Source: Streptomyces vietnamensis
GTDB taxonomy: Bacteria; Actinomycetota; Actinomycetes; Streptomycetales; Streptomycetaceae
Direction: 5' to 3'
DNA length: 64,000 nt
NCBI RefSeq assembly: GCF_000830005.1
Contig: NZ_CP010407.1
Location: 868,001 to 932,000 of the forward strand
Numbering within the stretch: position 1 is the first letter of the stretch; each line of letters opens with the position of its first letter. A model generated the notes under the pieces. The model did no database searches, was not told the origin of the DNA, and saw nothing but the letters and a program-made list of their open reading frames with translations. Made by a program: the position numbers and the translations under genes. Below are positions 44,385-52,082 of the stretch, piece by piece.

Positions 44385-44774
44385 ATGGGACACGGAGCGA
44401 ACGGTCAGACCACCCCCGCAACCCACCTGGACGCCGAGTCCGCGGCCACCATCGCCGCCACTCTCCAGGCCCTCGCCACCCCGTCCCGGCTGATGATCCT
44501 CACCACGCTCCGCCAGGGCCCCTGCGGCGTCACCGAGCTGGCCGCCGCCGTCGAGATGGAGCAGTCCGCCGTCTCCCACCAGCTCCGGCTGCTTCGCGCG
44601 CTCGGCCTGGTCACCGGCGTCCGGCAGGGGCGCCGCATCGAGTACAGCCTGTACGACAACCACGTCGCCCAGCTCCTCGACGAGGCCGTCTACCACATCG
44701 AGCACCTGAGGCTCGGAGCGCGCGACGGGGTACGCGACGGGGCCCGCACCGGCGTGGATACTGGTCAGTTGTAG
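44385..44774 (+). CDS. NmtR-type ArsR/SmtB metal-sensing repressor
   Basis: 129 residues. HTH: TELAAAVEMEQSAVSHQLRL. The C-terminal helix carries D91, H93, H104 and H107 (DNHVAQLLDEAVYHIEH), the same numbers as the alpha-5 Ni/Co site of M. tuberculosis NmtR. The N-terminus MGHG also matches; Gly2-His3 coordinate metal in NmtR, so ATG 44385 is the right start rather than the upstream TTG 44355. His109 of NmtR is Arg109 here. It should repress the divergent P1B-4 ATPase gene and be released by Ni2+ or Co2+. Confidence 0.92.
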   Translation: MGHGANGQTTPATHLDAESAATIAATLQALATPSRLMILTTLRQGPCGVTELAAAVEMEQSAVSHQLRLLRALGLVTGVRQGRRIEYSLYDNHVAQLLDEAVYHIEHLRLGARDGVRDGARTGVDTGQL

Positions 44775-44797
44775 TTCCACGACACGAAAGGGCGGGC

Positions 44798-46192
44798 ATG
44801 GCCGACGACTTGGGGCACCGCGCGACACGTCACGCGGTGGTCATCGGGGGAAGTCTCGCTGGACTGCTGGCCGCTCGGGTACTCGCCGAGCACGCCGAGA
44901 AGGTGACGGTCGTCGAGCGCGACCGCTTCCCGGAGGGGCCCGACGCACGGCCGGGCGTCCCGCAGGGCCGGCACCTCCACGTCCTCATCGCGGGCGGGCA
45001 GCAGGCCTTCGACGAACTGCTCCCCGGCTTCCTGAAGGAGCTCGGCGAGCTCGGTGCGCCCAAGGTGGGCGTCCCGGAGGACATGGTCCAGTGGCAGAAC
45101 GGCAAGTGGTTCCGCCGGACCCCGGCGAGCGCGCACTTCTACTCGGGTCCGCGCCCGCAGCTGGAGTGGCTGGTGCGGCAGCGGGTGTTCGCCGACCCGC
45201 GCATCGAACTGGTCGAGGGCCACGAGACGGTGGGCCTGACCGGCGACTCCTCGCGCGTCCGCGGCGTACGGCTGCGGGAGCGTGGCGCGGGCGCCGAGAA
45301 GGAGACCCGGGTCCTGGAGGCCGATCTCGTGGTCGACGCCTCCGGGCGGTCCACGAAGTCCGCGGACTGGCTGGCCGGGATCGGCGCCGAGGCGCCGCAC
45401 GAGGAGACCATCGACACCGGTCTCGCGTACGGCACCCGGGTCTACCGCGCCCCGGCCGGGGTCCTGGGCAGCGACGCCATGGGCTACTTCATCGTGCCCA
45501 ACCCCGCCCAGGAGTACGGGGCCGTCGTGCTGCCCGTCGGCGACGGGACGCACCTGGTGACCCTCTCGGGGCTGCGCGGCAACGAGCCGCCGACGGAGGA
45601 GGGGGCGTTCGAGGAGTACGCCAAGCGGATGCCGCACTCCGTGATCAGCGACTGGCTGGCGGAGGCGGAGCCGGTGTCCCCGGTGTACGGCTTCCGCAGG
45701 ACCGCCAACATCCGGCGCCGGTACGACCGTCCGGGCCGCCGCCCGGCGGGCTTCCTCGCCACCGGCGACGCGCTCTGCGCCTTCAACCCGATCTACGGCC
45801 AGGGCATGGCCGTCGCGGCGCTCACCGCCGTCGCCCTGCGCCGGGCGCTCGCCGACCCCAAGCGCACCCCGACCACCCGGCGGGTGCAGCGCGCCCTCCT
45901 CGACGCCTCCCGGCAGGCCTGGGACATCTCGACGGGCGCCGACAAGAAGATGCCCGGCGCCGTCGGCGGTGCGGCGAGCCCCGGCGCGCTGGACAAGGCG
46001 GTCGGCTGGTACCTGGGCCGGGTGCAGGAGCGGGCGGCCGGCGACCCGGTCGTCGGCGTGCCCTTCCGCAAGGCGCTCACCCTCACCGCACCGATGACGG
46101 CGCTGTTCGCCCCCGCGGTGGCGCGGGCGGTGCTCTTCGGCCCGGTGTCCGAGACGCCCGCCGAACCGCCGCTGCGGCGCACGGACGGCTAG
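44798..46192 (+). CDS. FAD-dependent oxidoreductase/monooxygenase-like protein
   Basis: 464 residues. N-terminal Rossmann HAVVIGGSLAGLLAARVLAE with VVERDRFP; second FAD motif LVVDASGRSTKSADWL; third motif FLATGDALCAFNPIYGQGMA. This is the para-hydroxybenzoate hydroxylase/geranylgeranyl-reductase type fold; the large group with RPQLEWLVRQRV and GYGFRRTANIRRRYD-like text is often annotated only as 'FAD-dependent oxidoreductase' in Streptomyces. The substrate is unknown. GAAAGG before ATG 44798, 23 bases after the NmtR-like gene, so it may share that promoter. Confidence 0.83.
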   Translation: MADDLGHRATRHAVVIGGSLAGLLAARVLAEHAEKVTVVERDRFPEGPDARPGVPQGRHLHVLIAGGQQAFDELLPGFLKELGELGAPKVGVPEDMVQWQNGKWFRRTPASAHFYSGPRPQLEWLVRQRVFADPRIELVEGHETVGLTGDSSRVRGVRLRERGAGAEKETRVLEADLVVDASGRSTKSADWLAGIGAEAPHEETIDTGLAYGTRVYRAPAGVLGSDAMGYFIVPNPAQEYGAVVLPVGDGTHLVTLSGLRGNEPPTEEGAFEEYAKRMPHSVISDWLAEAEPVSPVYGFRRTANIRRRYDRPGRRPAGFLATGDALCAFNPIYGQGMAVAALTAVALRRALADPKRTPTTRRVQRALLDASRQAWDISTGADKKMPGAVGGAASPGALDKAVGWYLGRVQERAAGDPVVGVPFRKALTLTAPMTALFAPAVARAVLFGPVSETPAEPPLRRTDG

Positions 46193-46207
46193 GACGGGTC
46201 CGGCAGA

Positions 46208-46245
46208 GCGAGGGCGGCGACGGACCTGCCGTCGCCGTCCCTCGC
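46208..46245. terminator. Bidirectional hairpin terminator
   Basis: GCGAGGGCGGCGACGG, loop ACCTG, then CCGTCGCCGTCCCTCGC (one bulged base), between the convergent FAD oxidoreductase and hydrolase genes. Confidence 0.72.
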
Positions 46246-46251
46246 CTCAGC

Positions 46252-47880
46252 TCACGGCGCGATCTCGAACGCGGGCGGTGTGAGGCCCGCGAGACAGCTG
46301 GTGTCCGGCGCGTCCGGACGGTCGAAGAACGAGACGGTCATCGTCTGCGCGCACTTCGAGTCGGCGAAGACCACGTGGGCCACGTAGGGCACCGTGACGG
46401 CGATGGACCGGCTCAGCGTCCGGGCGGCGTACGCCCCGCTGCTCGGCGCGGTCTGGGCGTCGAAGCCGCCGGACAGGACGAGGGTCGGGATGTCGCTGTA
46501 CGTCCGGTCCCTGATCGAGGGGTCCGCCGGGGGGACGTCCCAGGCACGGCAGTCCGGGTGGAGCCAGGTGAGGAACGGGGCGTTGACCAGCACCGAGCGG
46601 GGGAACGTCGGGAACAGGCGCTGCCCTGCCCGGACGATGTCGGCCTCGCTCTCGTACGGGGTCCACTCCCGGCAGAAGATGCCGTAGGCGAGCCCGTGCG
46701 AGGTCCTCCCGATGGCCTGCGGGCTGAGCTTGCCGCCCGCCCACTGCTCGGCGATCCGCCGCGGGTTGCCGTGGGCCAGTTCGTCGATGGAGCGGGGCAC
46801 TCCGGCCGCGACGTGGGTGGCGGAGGCCAGCCAGTTCACCAGGACTCCGCCGTCCAGCACGACCTTCACCGGTGCCGGGTGGCCCGGGACGGTGACGGTG
46901 GTGGTGACCGGTCGGGCCTCGACCTCGCCGACGAGGCGCTCGAAGGTGGCCTTGAGGTTCGGATAGCGGGTGTTGCAGGCGGGCTGGTCCTCACATGCCT
47001 TGAACAGGCCGTCGTAGCCTTCTCGTGCGGCCTTCCAGGTCACGGCCCCGCCGGCCAGGGCCGGCGGCAGGACGCCGTCGATGCCGACCGACCGGATGCC
47101 CTCCGGGTGCAGGCGCATGTAGTGGAGCGCCAGGTTGGTCCCGTAGGAGATGCCGAAGACGTTCCACTTCCTGATGCCCAGCGCCTTGCGCAGGTCGTCG
47201 TAGTCGGCGGCGCTCTCGGGGCCGTAGTAGGCGCTGGGGTCGGCCCCGCGGCTCACCACCCGGTCGCGGCATTTCCGCGTCTCCTCGACGTGCAGGCGCC
47301 CGGTGGACGGCGCGCCGAAGACGAGGCCGAGGGAGTCGGCGGCGAACTGGTCGACGTTCGGGCAGGTGAGCTGCGGGTCGGCCGAGTAGGTCCCGCGCTG
47401 GGACATGAAGATCAGGTCCCGGTCGCGGTTCAGGCCGCCGTTGAGGGCCATGGGGATCTCGGACACCGCGTCGTCGCCAGGGCCGCCGGCGAGCCACACG
47501 ATCGGGTCGCCCGCCTTGTTCTTCGTGGCCGCCGGGATGATCGCCACCGCGAGGGTGATCTTGCGACCCTCGTGCTCCTCGTCCCCGTAGCCTCCGTGGT
47601 CCCCGTGGTGCCGGTCACGCGTCTCGGGGACGGTGAGCGTTCCGCAGTTGGCCGTCCGCAGGGCGGGGATCGGGTCCGCCGTCCTCGGGCAGGGGCCCGG
47701 TACGAAGCGGGCGTGACCCGCCGTCCGGGCGACCGTGCCGAGCGGCGCGGCGGGGCCGGACTCGGCGTGGGCGGGCGCCGCGACGAGGCCGGCGGCGAGG
47801 ACGCCGGCGGTCGCTCCGGCCAGCGCGGCCGGGAGCCGTCTCGTGGTGCGCCGGTGGTGGGGTGGTCGAAGGGACATCAT
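46252..47880 (-). CDS. Secreted tripeptidyl-aminopeptidase-like alpha/beta hydrolase (copy 1)
   Basis: 542 residues. Signal peptide with twin-basic region and hydrophobic core (RRLPAALAGATAGVLAAGLV) ending near APAHA. The alpha/beta-hydrolase fold has WLAGGPGDDAVSE as oxyanion region, nucleophile Ser in FGISYGTNLALHY, Asp in VLSGGFDAQT and His in YVAHVVF. The C-terminal TAP-like domain ends with CAQTMTVSFFDRPDAPDTSC. Known relatives remove tripeptides or cleave Pro-containing peptides outside the cell. It is the downstream member of a tandem pair with the next gene, same strand and same length. Confidence 0.88.
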   Translation of the reverse strand: MMSLRPPHHRRTTRRLPAALAGATAGVLAAGLVAAPAHAESGPAAPLGTVARTAGHARFVPGPCPRTADPIPALRTANCGTLTVPETRDRHHGDHGGYGDEEHEGRKITLAVAIIPAATKNKAGDPIVWLAGGPGDDAVSEIPMALNGGLNRDRDLIFMSQRGTYSADPQLTCPNVDQFAADSLGLVFGAPSTGRLHVEETRKCRDRVVSRGADPSAYYGPESAADYDDLRKALGIRKWNVFGISYGTNLALHYMRLHPEGIRSVGIDGVLPPALAGGAVTWKAAREGYDGLFKACEDQPACNTRYPNLKATFERLVGEVEARPVTTTVTVPGHPAPVKVVLDGGVLVNWLASATHVAAGVPRSIDELAHGNPRRIAEQWAGGKLSPQAIGRTSHGLAYGIFCREWTPYESEADIVRAGQRLFPTFPRSVLVNAPFLTWLHPDCRAWDVPPADPSIRDRTYSDIPTLVLSGGFDAQTAPSSGAYAARTLSRSIAVTVPYVAHVVFADSKCAQTMTVSFFDRPDAPDTSCLAGLTPPAFEIAP

Positions 47881-47892
47881 TCGGTCTCCGTG

Positions 47893-49521
47893 TCAGGGGG
47901 TGATGGTGAACGGTTGGGGTGCGAGTCCTGCCACGCAGCCGGTGTCGGGCGCGGTCGGACGGTCGAGGAAGGAGGAGAGGACGCTCGCCGCGCAGGGCGA
48001 CTGCGGCACCACCCAGTGGCCGATGCCCGGGATCCGTACCGAGGTCGAGTCGGGCAGCGTGCCGGCCGCGACGTGGGCCCAGCTCGCGCCGGTCTTCGCG
48101 TCGAAGGTGCCGGAGAGGAGGAGCGCCGGCACCCTGCTGAAGGTGGCCACCCGCTGGATCGCGGTGCGGTCCGGGACGTTCCAGGCCCGGCACATGTCGT
48201 ACTGGAAGGGCAGCTGCGGGGCCTGGGCCAGGACCGTGTCCGGCCAGCCGGGGAAGTTCCGGCGTCCCGCCTTCAGCACGTCGCGCTCCCCGTAACCGGG
48301 GACCCATTCGGCGCAGGCCACCGACTGCGTCAGGCCGTGGGCGAAGGCGCCGATGACGGTCGACGCGTCGACGGCGCGGGCCCGTGCGAAGCGCTCCGGG
48401 TTTCCGTGGGCGAGTTCGTCGAGCGCCGCGGGGACGTCGACGGCCCTGACGGTGTTGGCGACCAGGATGTTGACCAGCGCGCCGCCGTCGAGGACGACCT
48501 TGACCGGGTTCCCGCCCGCCGGCGGCTGCGCCATGAGCGTCAAGGGGTGCGCCTCGAGGCGGCGGACCTGCTCGTCCAGCGTGCGCCGGAGGTGCGGGTA
48601 GCGGCTCTTGCAGCGGGGCTGGGCCTCGCAGGCCGCGAAGATCTCGCCGATCCCCTCGGCGGCGCTGTCCCAGGTCCACGGCAGGTTCACGACCTGGGGC
48701 GGTGCGATCGAGTCGATCGCCACCGAGCGGATGCCCTCGGGGTGCCGCCGCAGGTAGGTGAGGGCGAGGTTGGTGCCGTACGAGTAGCCGTAGACGTTCC
48801 ACCGGTCGATGCCGAGCGCCCTGCGCAGGGCGGCGAAGTCCGCGGCGTTCTCGGTGGTGTTGTAGGCGCTCAGGTCGATTCCGGCGGCCGTCAGACGGTC
48901 CCGGCACTCCTCGGTCGCACGGACCAGGAGCCGTCCGGTCGAGGGGGCGTCGTACCGCAGCCCCACGGCCCGCACGTTGAAGCGGTCGATCTCCGGGCAG
49001 GCGAGGTTCGGCTGTGAGTGGAGCGTGCCGCGCTGGGCCATGACGATCAGGTCGTGGTTCCGGTTGACCCCGGAGGAGATGAGGAAGGGGATGTTGTCGA
49101 AGGCGTCGCCGCCGGGCCCCCCTTCCATGAACACCACCGGTTCGTCGGCCGGTTGGGTCGAGGCGGCGGGGATGATCGCGACGGCCAGCCGGATGGTCCG
49201 GCTCCCGCCGTGGTGGTGGGTGCGGTTCTCGGGTACCTCCAGGAATCCGCACCGTCCCGGGACCGGCTCGGGCGTCTGCGGGCAGGGAGCGGGCACGAAC
49301 CGCCCCGGACCTCCGGGACCGGGTCTCTGGACGGGTGGTGACACCGTGTTGCCCGGTGTCCAGGTGCGTCCCGTCGTCGGGGTGGTCGCCGCGGTCGGAC
49401 CGGCCGCACCCAGAAGGGTGAGGCCGGTCACGACGAGGGCGAGACCGGTGCGTGCGACTCGGAGGCGTCGCCGACCGTACGGGCGCCGGGCGCGCGCTCG
49501 TACGGTGCTGTGTTCCGTCAT
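47893..49521 (-). CDS. Secreted tripeptidyl-aminopeptidase-like alpha/beta hydrolase (copy 2)
   Basis: 542 residues, paralogous to the next gene along. Basic N-terminus and hydrophobic core (TGLALVVTGLTLLGAAGPTA) form a signal peptide. MEGGPGGDAFD, GYSYGTNLALTYL (Ser nucleophile), LLSGTFDAKTG (Asp) and IPGIGHWVV (His) complete the triad; the C-terminal CAASVLSSFLDRPTAPDTGC mirrors copy 1. ATG 49521 (MTEHSTVRA) is used; a longer in-frame start at 49569 adds a non-signal-like segment. Only 12 bases separate it from copy 1, so they form an operon. Confidence 0.88.
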   Translation of the reverse strand: MTEHSTVRARARRPYGRRRLRVARTGLALVVTGLTLLGAAGPTAATTPTTGRTWTPGNTVSPPVQRPGPGGPGRFVPAPCPQTPEPVPGRCGFLEVPENRTHHHGGSRTIRLAVAIIPAASTQPADEPVVFMEGGPGGDAFDNIPFLISSGVNRNHDLIVMAQRGTLHSQPNLACPEIDRFNVRAVGLRYDAPSTGRLLVRATEECRDRLTAAGIDLSAYNTTENAADFAALRRALGIDRWNVYGYSYGTNLALTYLRRHPEGIRSVAIDSIAPPQVVNLPWTWDSAAEGIGEIFAACEAQPRCKSRYPHLRRTLDEQVRRLEAHPLTLMAQPPAGGNPVKVVLDGGALVNILVANTVRAVDVPAALDELAHGNPERFARARAVDASTVIGAFAHGLTQSVACAEWVPGYGERDVLKAGRRNFPGWPDTVLAQAPQLPFQYDMCRAWNVPDRTAIQRVATFSRVPALLLSGTFDAKTGASWAHVAAGTLPDSTSVRIPGIGHWVVPQSPCAASVLSSFLDRPTAPDTGCVAGLAPQPFTITP

Positions 49522-49672
49522 GTGATCGGGTCTCTCTGTGGACCACGGCCGCCCCGACCGGGGCGACACCGCGTGGCTCAGCCCGCGACGGCACGATCCG
49601 GGCGGGCACTGTGCTCATGAGCCTGCGGTCACGACGGGACGCCCACCACCCGTGAGCGCCACTCGGAGCAGT

Positions 49673-51013
49673 TCAGACGCCCGGGGCCGCCGTCACCGTG
49701 CCGGCGGCGATGGCCGCGCCGAGGGCCGCGTAGTCGTCGGCGTTCTGCCCGGCGTAGGCGAGGGCGAAGTCGGCGACGGCACGGTCGAAGACGTCCGAGG
49801 CTCCGAGATAGGCGGCGATGGCGATGCGGTCGCCGGAGCGGGCGTGGGCGCGGGCCAGGGCCCGGCCGCAGAGCCGCGCGTAGTCCCGCAGAGTGGCCGG
49901 GGACATGGTCTCCACCTCGGCGGAGCCCTTCATGTCGCGCAACTGCCGCCAGTAGAAGTGGCGCTGCTCGGGCCCGGTCATCCAGCCGAGGAAGATGTCG
50001 CTGGCGGCCTGGGTGAGCCGCTGGCCGGAGACGACGCGGCGGCCCTGGTGGGGGTGGGCGGTCGGCGGCAGGTACTGCTCCAGGGCGGAGCGGCCGGCCT
50101 CCTTGATCTGGAGGATGAGCGGGTCGCTGTCGTCGCGCCCTTCGAGGAGGAGGACGAAGCAGCGGGTGCCGACGCTGCCGACGCCGACGACCTTCCGGGC
50201 GGCGTCGACGAAGTGGTAGCGGTCGAGGAGGACGCGGCGCTCCTCGGCGAGGGAGCTGCGGTAGTCGCTGAAGATCTTGCCGAGGGTGACCCGGTCGACG
50301 TCCGTGACGCGTTCGAGGAGCGGCGGGTCGTCGACGATGTGCCGGTTGCCGGCCTCGTCCCGCTCGGTGAGCTTGGCGAGGGCCTGGAGGCTGGTGCGGC
50401 GGCGGGCGCCGGCGAGCCGCTTGGCGAGGCGCGCGCGGTCCTCGCCCCGTACCACTCGAAGGATGTCGTCGGCGGAGATCCGCTCGTACCAGACCTCGAG
50501 TTCGCCCATGCCGGCGAGGCGGCGCATGTTCGTGCGGTACGACTCGACGGCGACGAGCGCGGCGCGGTGGGCCTTGGGCTTGGCACTGCCGTTCTGGAGG
50601 GCGGCGACGGTGACGCTGGCGGCGAGCCTCTTCACGTCCCACTCGAAGGGGCCGGGAAGGGTCTCGTCGAAGTCGTTCACGTCGAAGAGGAGCGTCCGTT
50701 CGGGTGAGGCGTACACCCCGAAGTTGAGCAGATGGGCGTCGCCGCAGAGCTGCACGGTGAGCCCGGTGTGACGCTCGGCGCCGAGGTCGGCGGCCATGAC
50801 GCCGGCGGCGCCGCGCAGGAAGGCGAAGGGGGAGACCGCCATCCTGGCGTATCTGAGGGGGACGAGGTCGGACAGCCGGTCCAGGGACTCGCGCTCCAGG
50901 ATCACCAGCGGGTCGGGGCGCTGTGACCTGGGTATCCAGCGGCCGTGAAGGGTGCGGGGGACTCTCTTGCGAGCCGCCTTGCCCCGTGCGGCGCGCTCCG
51001 ACGCTGTCGTCAT
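49673..51013 (-). CDS. DUF2252 family protein
   Basis: 446 residues. Typical DUF2252 text: ARMAVSPFAFLRGAAGVMAADL, LCGDAHLLNFGVYASPERTLLFDVNDFDET, RVVSGQRLTQAASDIFLGWM, RQLRDMKGSAEVETM and YARLCGRALARAHARSGD. The GDxHxxN and D-x-DFD residues look like the catalytic and metal-binding loops of kinase-like (aminoglycoside phosphotransferase-type) folds, so ATP-dependent phosphotransfer is possible but unproven. Common in actinobacterial stress regions. The start MTTASERAARGKAARKR is basic. No partner gene adjacent. Confidence 0.86.
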   Translation of the reverse strand: MTTASERAARGKAARKRVPRTLHGRWIPRSQRPDPLVILERESLDRLSDLVPLRYARMAVSPFAFLRGAAGVMAADLGAERHTGLTVQLCGDAHLLNFGVYASPERTLLFDVNDFDETLPGPFEWDVKRLAASVTVAALQNGSAKPKAHRAALVAVESYRTNMRRLAGMGELEVWYERISADDILRVVRGEDRARLAKRLAGARRRTSLQALAKLTERDEAGNRHIVDDPPLLERVTDVDRVTLGKIFSDYRSSLAEERRVLLDRYHFVDAARKVVGVGSVGTRCFVLLLEGRDDSDPLILQIKEAGRSALEQYLPPTAHPHQGRRVVSGQRLTQAASDIFLGWMTGPEQRHFYWRQLRDMKGSAEVETMSPATLRDYARLCGRALARAHARSGDRIAIAAYLGASDVFDRAVADFALAYAGQNADDYAALGAAIAAGTVTAAPGV

Positions 51014-51123
51014 CCGGCCTCACCAGCCTTCTCCCGCCGACGTGTTCTCGGCCCGGTCATCTGGAACCTCATTACACGGCTCGCCACTCGTTTCGGCCAC
51101 TCTTCCGGACCGGCCTGGCGAAA

Positions 51124-51135
51124 TGGTTTAGACCA
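51124..51135. promoter_or_regulatory. GntR (HutC/DasR-like) operator candidate
   Basis: TGGTTTAGACCA, one change from the TGGTCTAGACCA dyad recognised by HutC-type GntR regulators such as DasR. It lies 62 bases before the GntR gene, so autoregulation is likely. Confidence 0.55.
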
Positions 51136-51197
51136 ATGATAGGAATTGATCACCCACACGACCCACGTGGTCACGGTGAGCGAAGAGAGGGTTGACC

Positions 51198-51953
51198 ATG
51201 GCCGAGCCCGATTCCGAGGCGGTGGCGGACGTACCGCTCTATCTCCGGGTCGCCGCCGCCCTGCGCGAGGACCTCGCCCAGCGGCGCATCTCCCCCGGCA
51301 GCCGGCTCCCGTCGGAGAGAACGCTCTCCCAGCGCTACCACGTCAACCGGCAGACCGTCCGCAGCGCGCTCCGGCTCCTCAGGGACGAACGGCTCGTGGT
51401 CACCGACCGGCGCGGCACCTTCGCCGCCGACGGGACCGGGCCCGAGCCGGCCGCGCCCGCACTCACGGCCCGCCGGCCGACGTTCCCCGGCGGACCGCAG
51501 GCGGCCGAGGCGCTCGTACGGGCCTCGCTCACCTGGGAACCGGCACCCACGCCGCTGGCGCCGCGGCTCCTGCTCGCCCCCGGCGAGCCGACGCTCGTCC
51601 ACCGGCACACGGTGCTCGGGCCGCACGGGGCGGCGCTCCAGCGGGCGGTGTCGTGGTTCTCCCGGCCGGCCCTCGACGAGATCCCCCAGCTCTCCCGGTA
51701 CCGGCGGGGCAGGGACTGCCGCCAACAGCCCGACCTGCGGCTCCTGTACCACTGGATGCACCAGGCGGGGCTGCGGATCACCCACCGCGAGTCGGTCGGC
51801 GTCCCGCCGGGACCGGCCACGACGGCGGCCGGCGGCGCGGCCCGGCTGCTCGTCCACCGGGTCGTCAGCGACCAGCACGGGCACGCCCTGGAGATCACGG
51901 ACATCGACTTCTCGGCCCAGTCGGCCGCCTGGACCTACGAGTTCAGTGCTTGA
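51198..51953 (+). CDS. GntR-family (HutC/UTRA type) transcriptional regulator
   Basis: 251 residues. wHTH: PLYLRVAAALREDLAQRRIS, PGSRLPSERTLSQRYHVNRQ and TVRSALRLLRDERLV, a textbook GntR domain. The C-terminal UTRA-like effector domain (~90-250) has ASLTWEPAPTPLAPRLLL and ALEITDIDF. ATG 51198 has AGAGAGG seven bases upstream; TTG 51192 would overlap that spacing. The stop codon lies inside a 20-bp tandem repeat. Its operator is proposed at 51124. The convergent APC permease gene downstream is the nearest possible target. Confidence 0.87.
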   Translation: MAEPDSEAVADVPLYLRVAAALREDLAQRRISPGSRLPSERTLSQRYHVNRQTVRSALRLLRDERLVVTDRRGTFAADGTGPEPAAPALTARRPTFPGGPQAAEALVRASLTWEPAPTPLAPRLLLAPGEPTLVHRHTVLGPHGAALQRAVSWFSRPALDEIPQLSRYRRGRDCRQQPDLRLLYHWMHQAGLRITHRESVGVPPGPATTAAGGAARLLVHRVVSDQHGHALEITDIDFSAQSAAWTYEFSA

Positions 51954-52037
51954 TCCGCGAGTACGGCGCCTGAAACGCGAGTTCAGCGCCTGATCTGCAA
52001 GTACGGCACCTGAAGCACGAGTTCAGCGCCTGACAGC
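51938..52037 (+). repeat. Five tandem 20-bp repeats across the GntR stop codon
   Basis: Units of pattern CGAGTTCAGCGCCTGATCTG; all five keep CxAGTxC.G.xC(C/T)TGA. The first holds the last codons and TGA of the GntR gene, and each later unit carries its own TGA in the same register. Unit starts: 51938, 51958, 51978, 51998 and 52018. Confidence 0.88.
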
Positions 52038-52040
52038 GCT

Positions 52041-52072
52041 CGGCTCCCGTCCGGGACAGGGGACGGGAGCCG
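52041..52072. terminator. Bidirectional terminator between GntR and APC permease genes
   Basis: Perfect 12-bp stem CGGCTCCCGTCC / GGACGGGAGCCG with an 8-base loop, directly after the tandem repeat and 11 bases from the permease stop. Confidence 0.78.
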
Positions 52073-52082
52073 GGCCCGGACG

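Noticed and set aside
45091..49017. 1308-codon plus-strand frame
   Set aside because: Out of frame with the FAD oxidoreductase and antisense to the two secreted hydrolases.
51938..52037. CRISPR-like array
   Set aside because: Contiguous 20-bp units without spacers; a simple tandem repeat.
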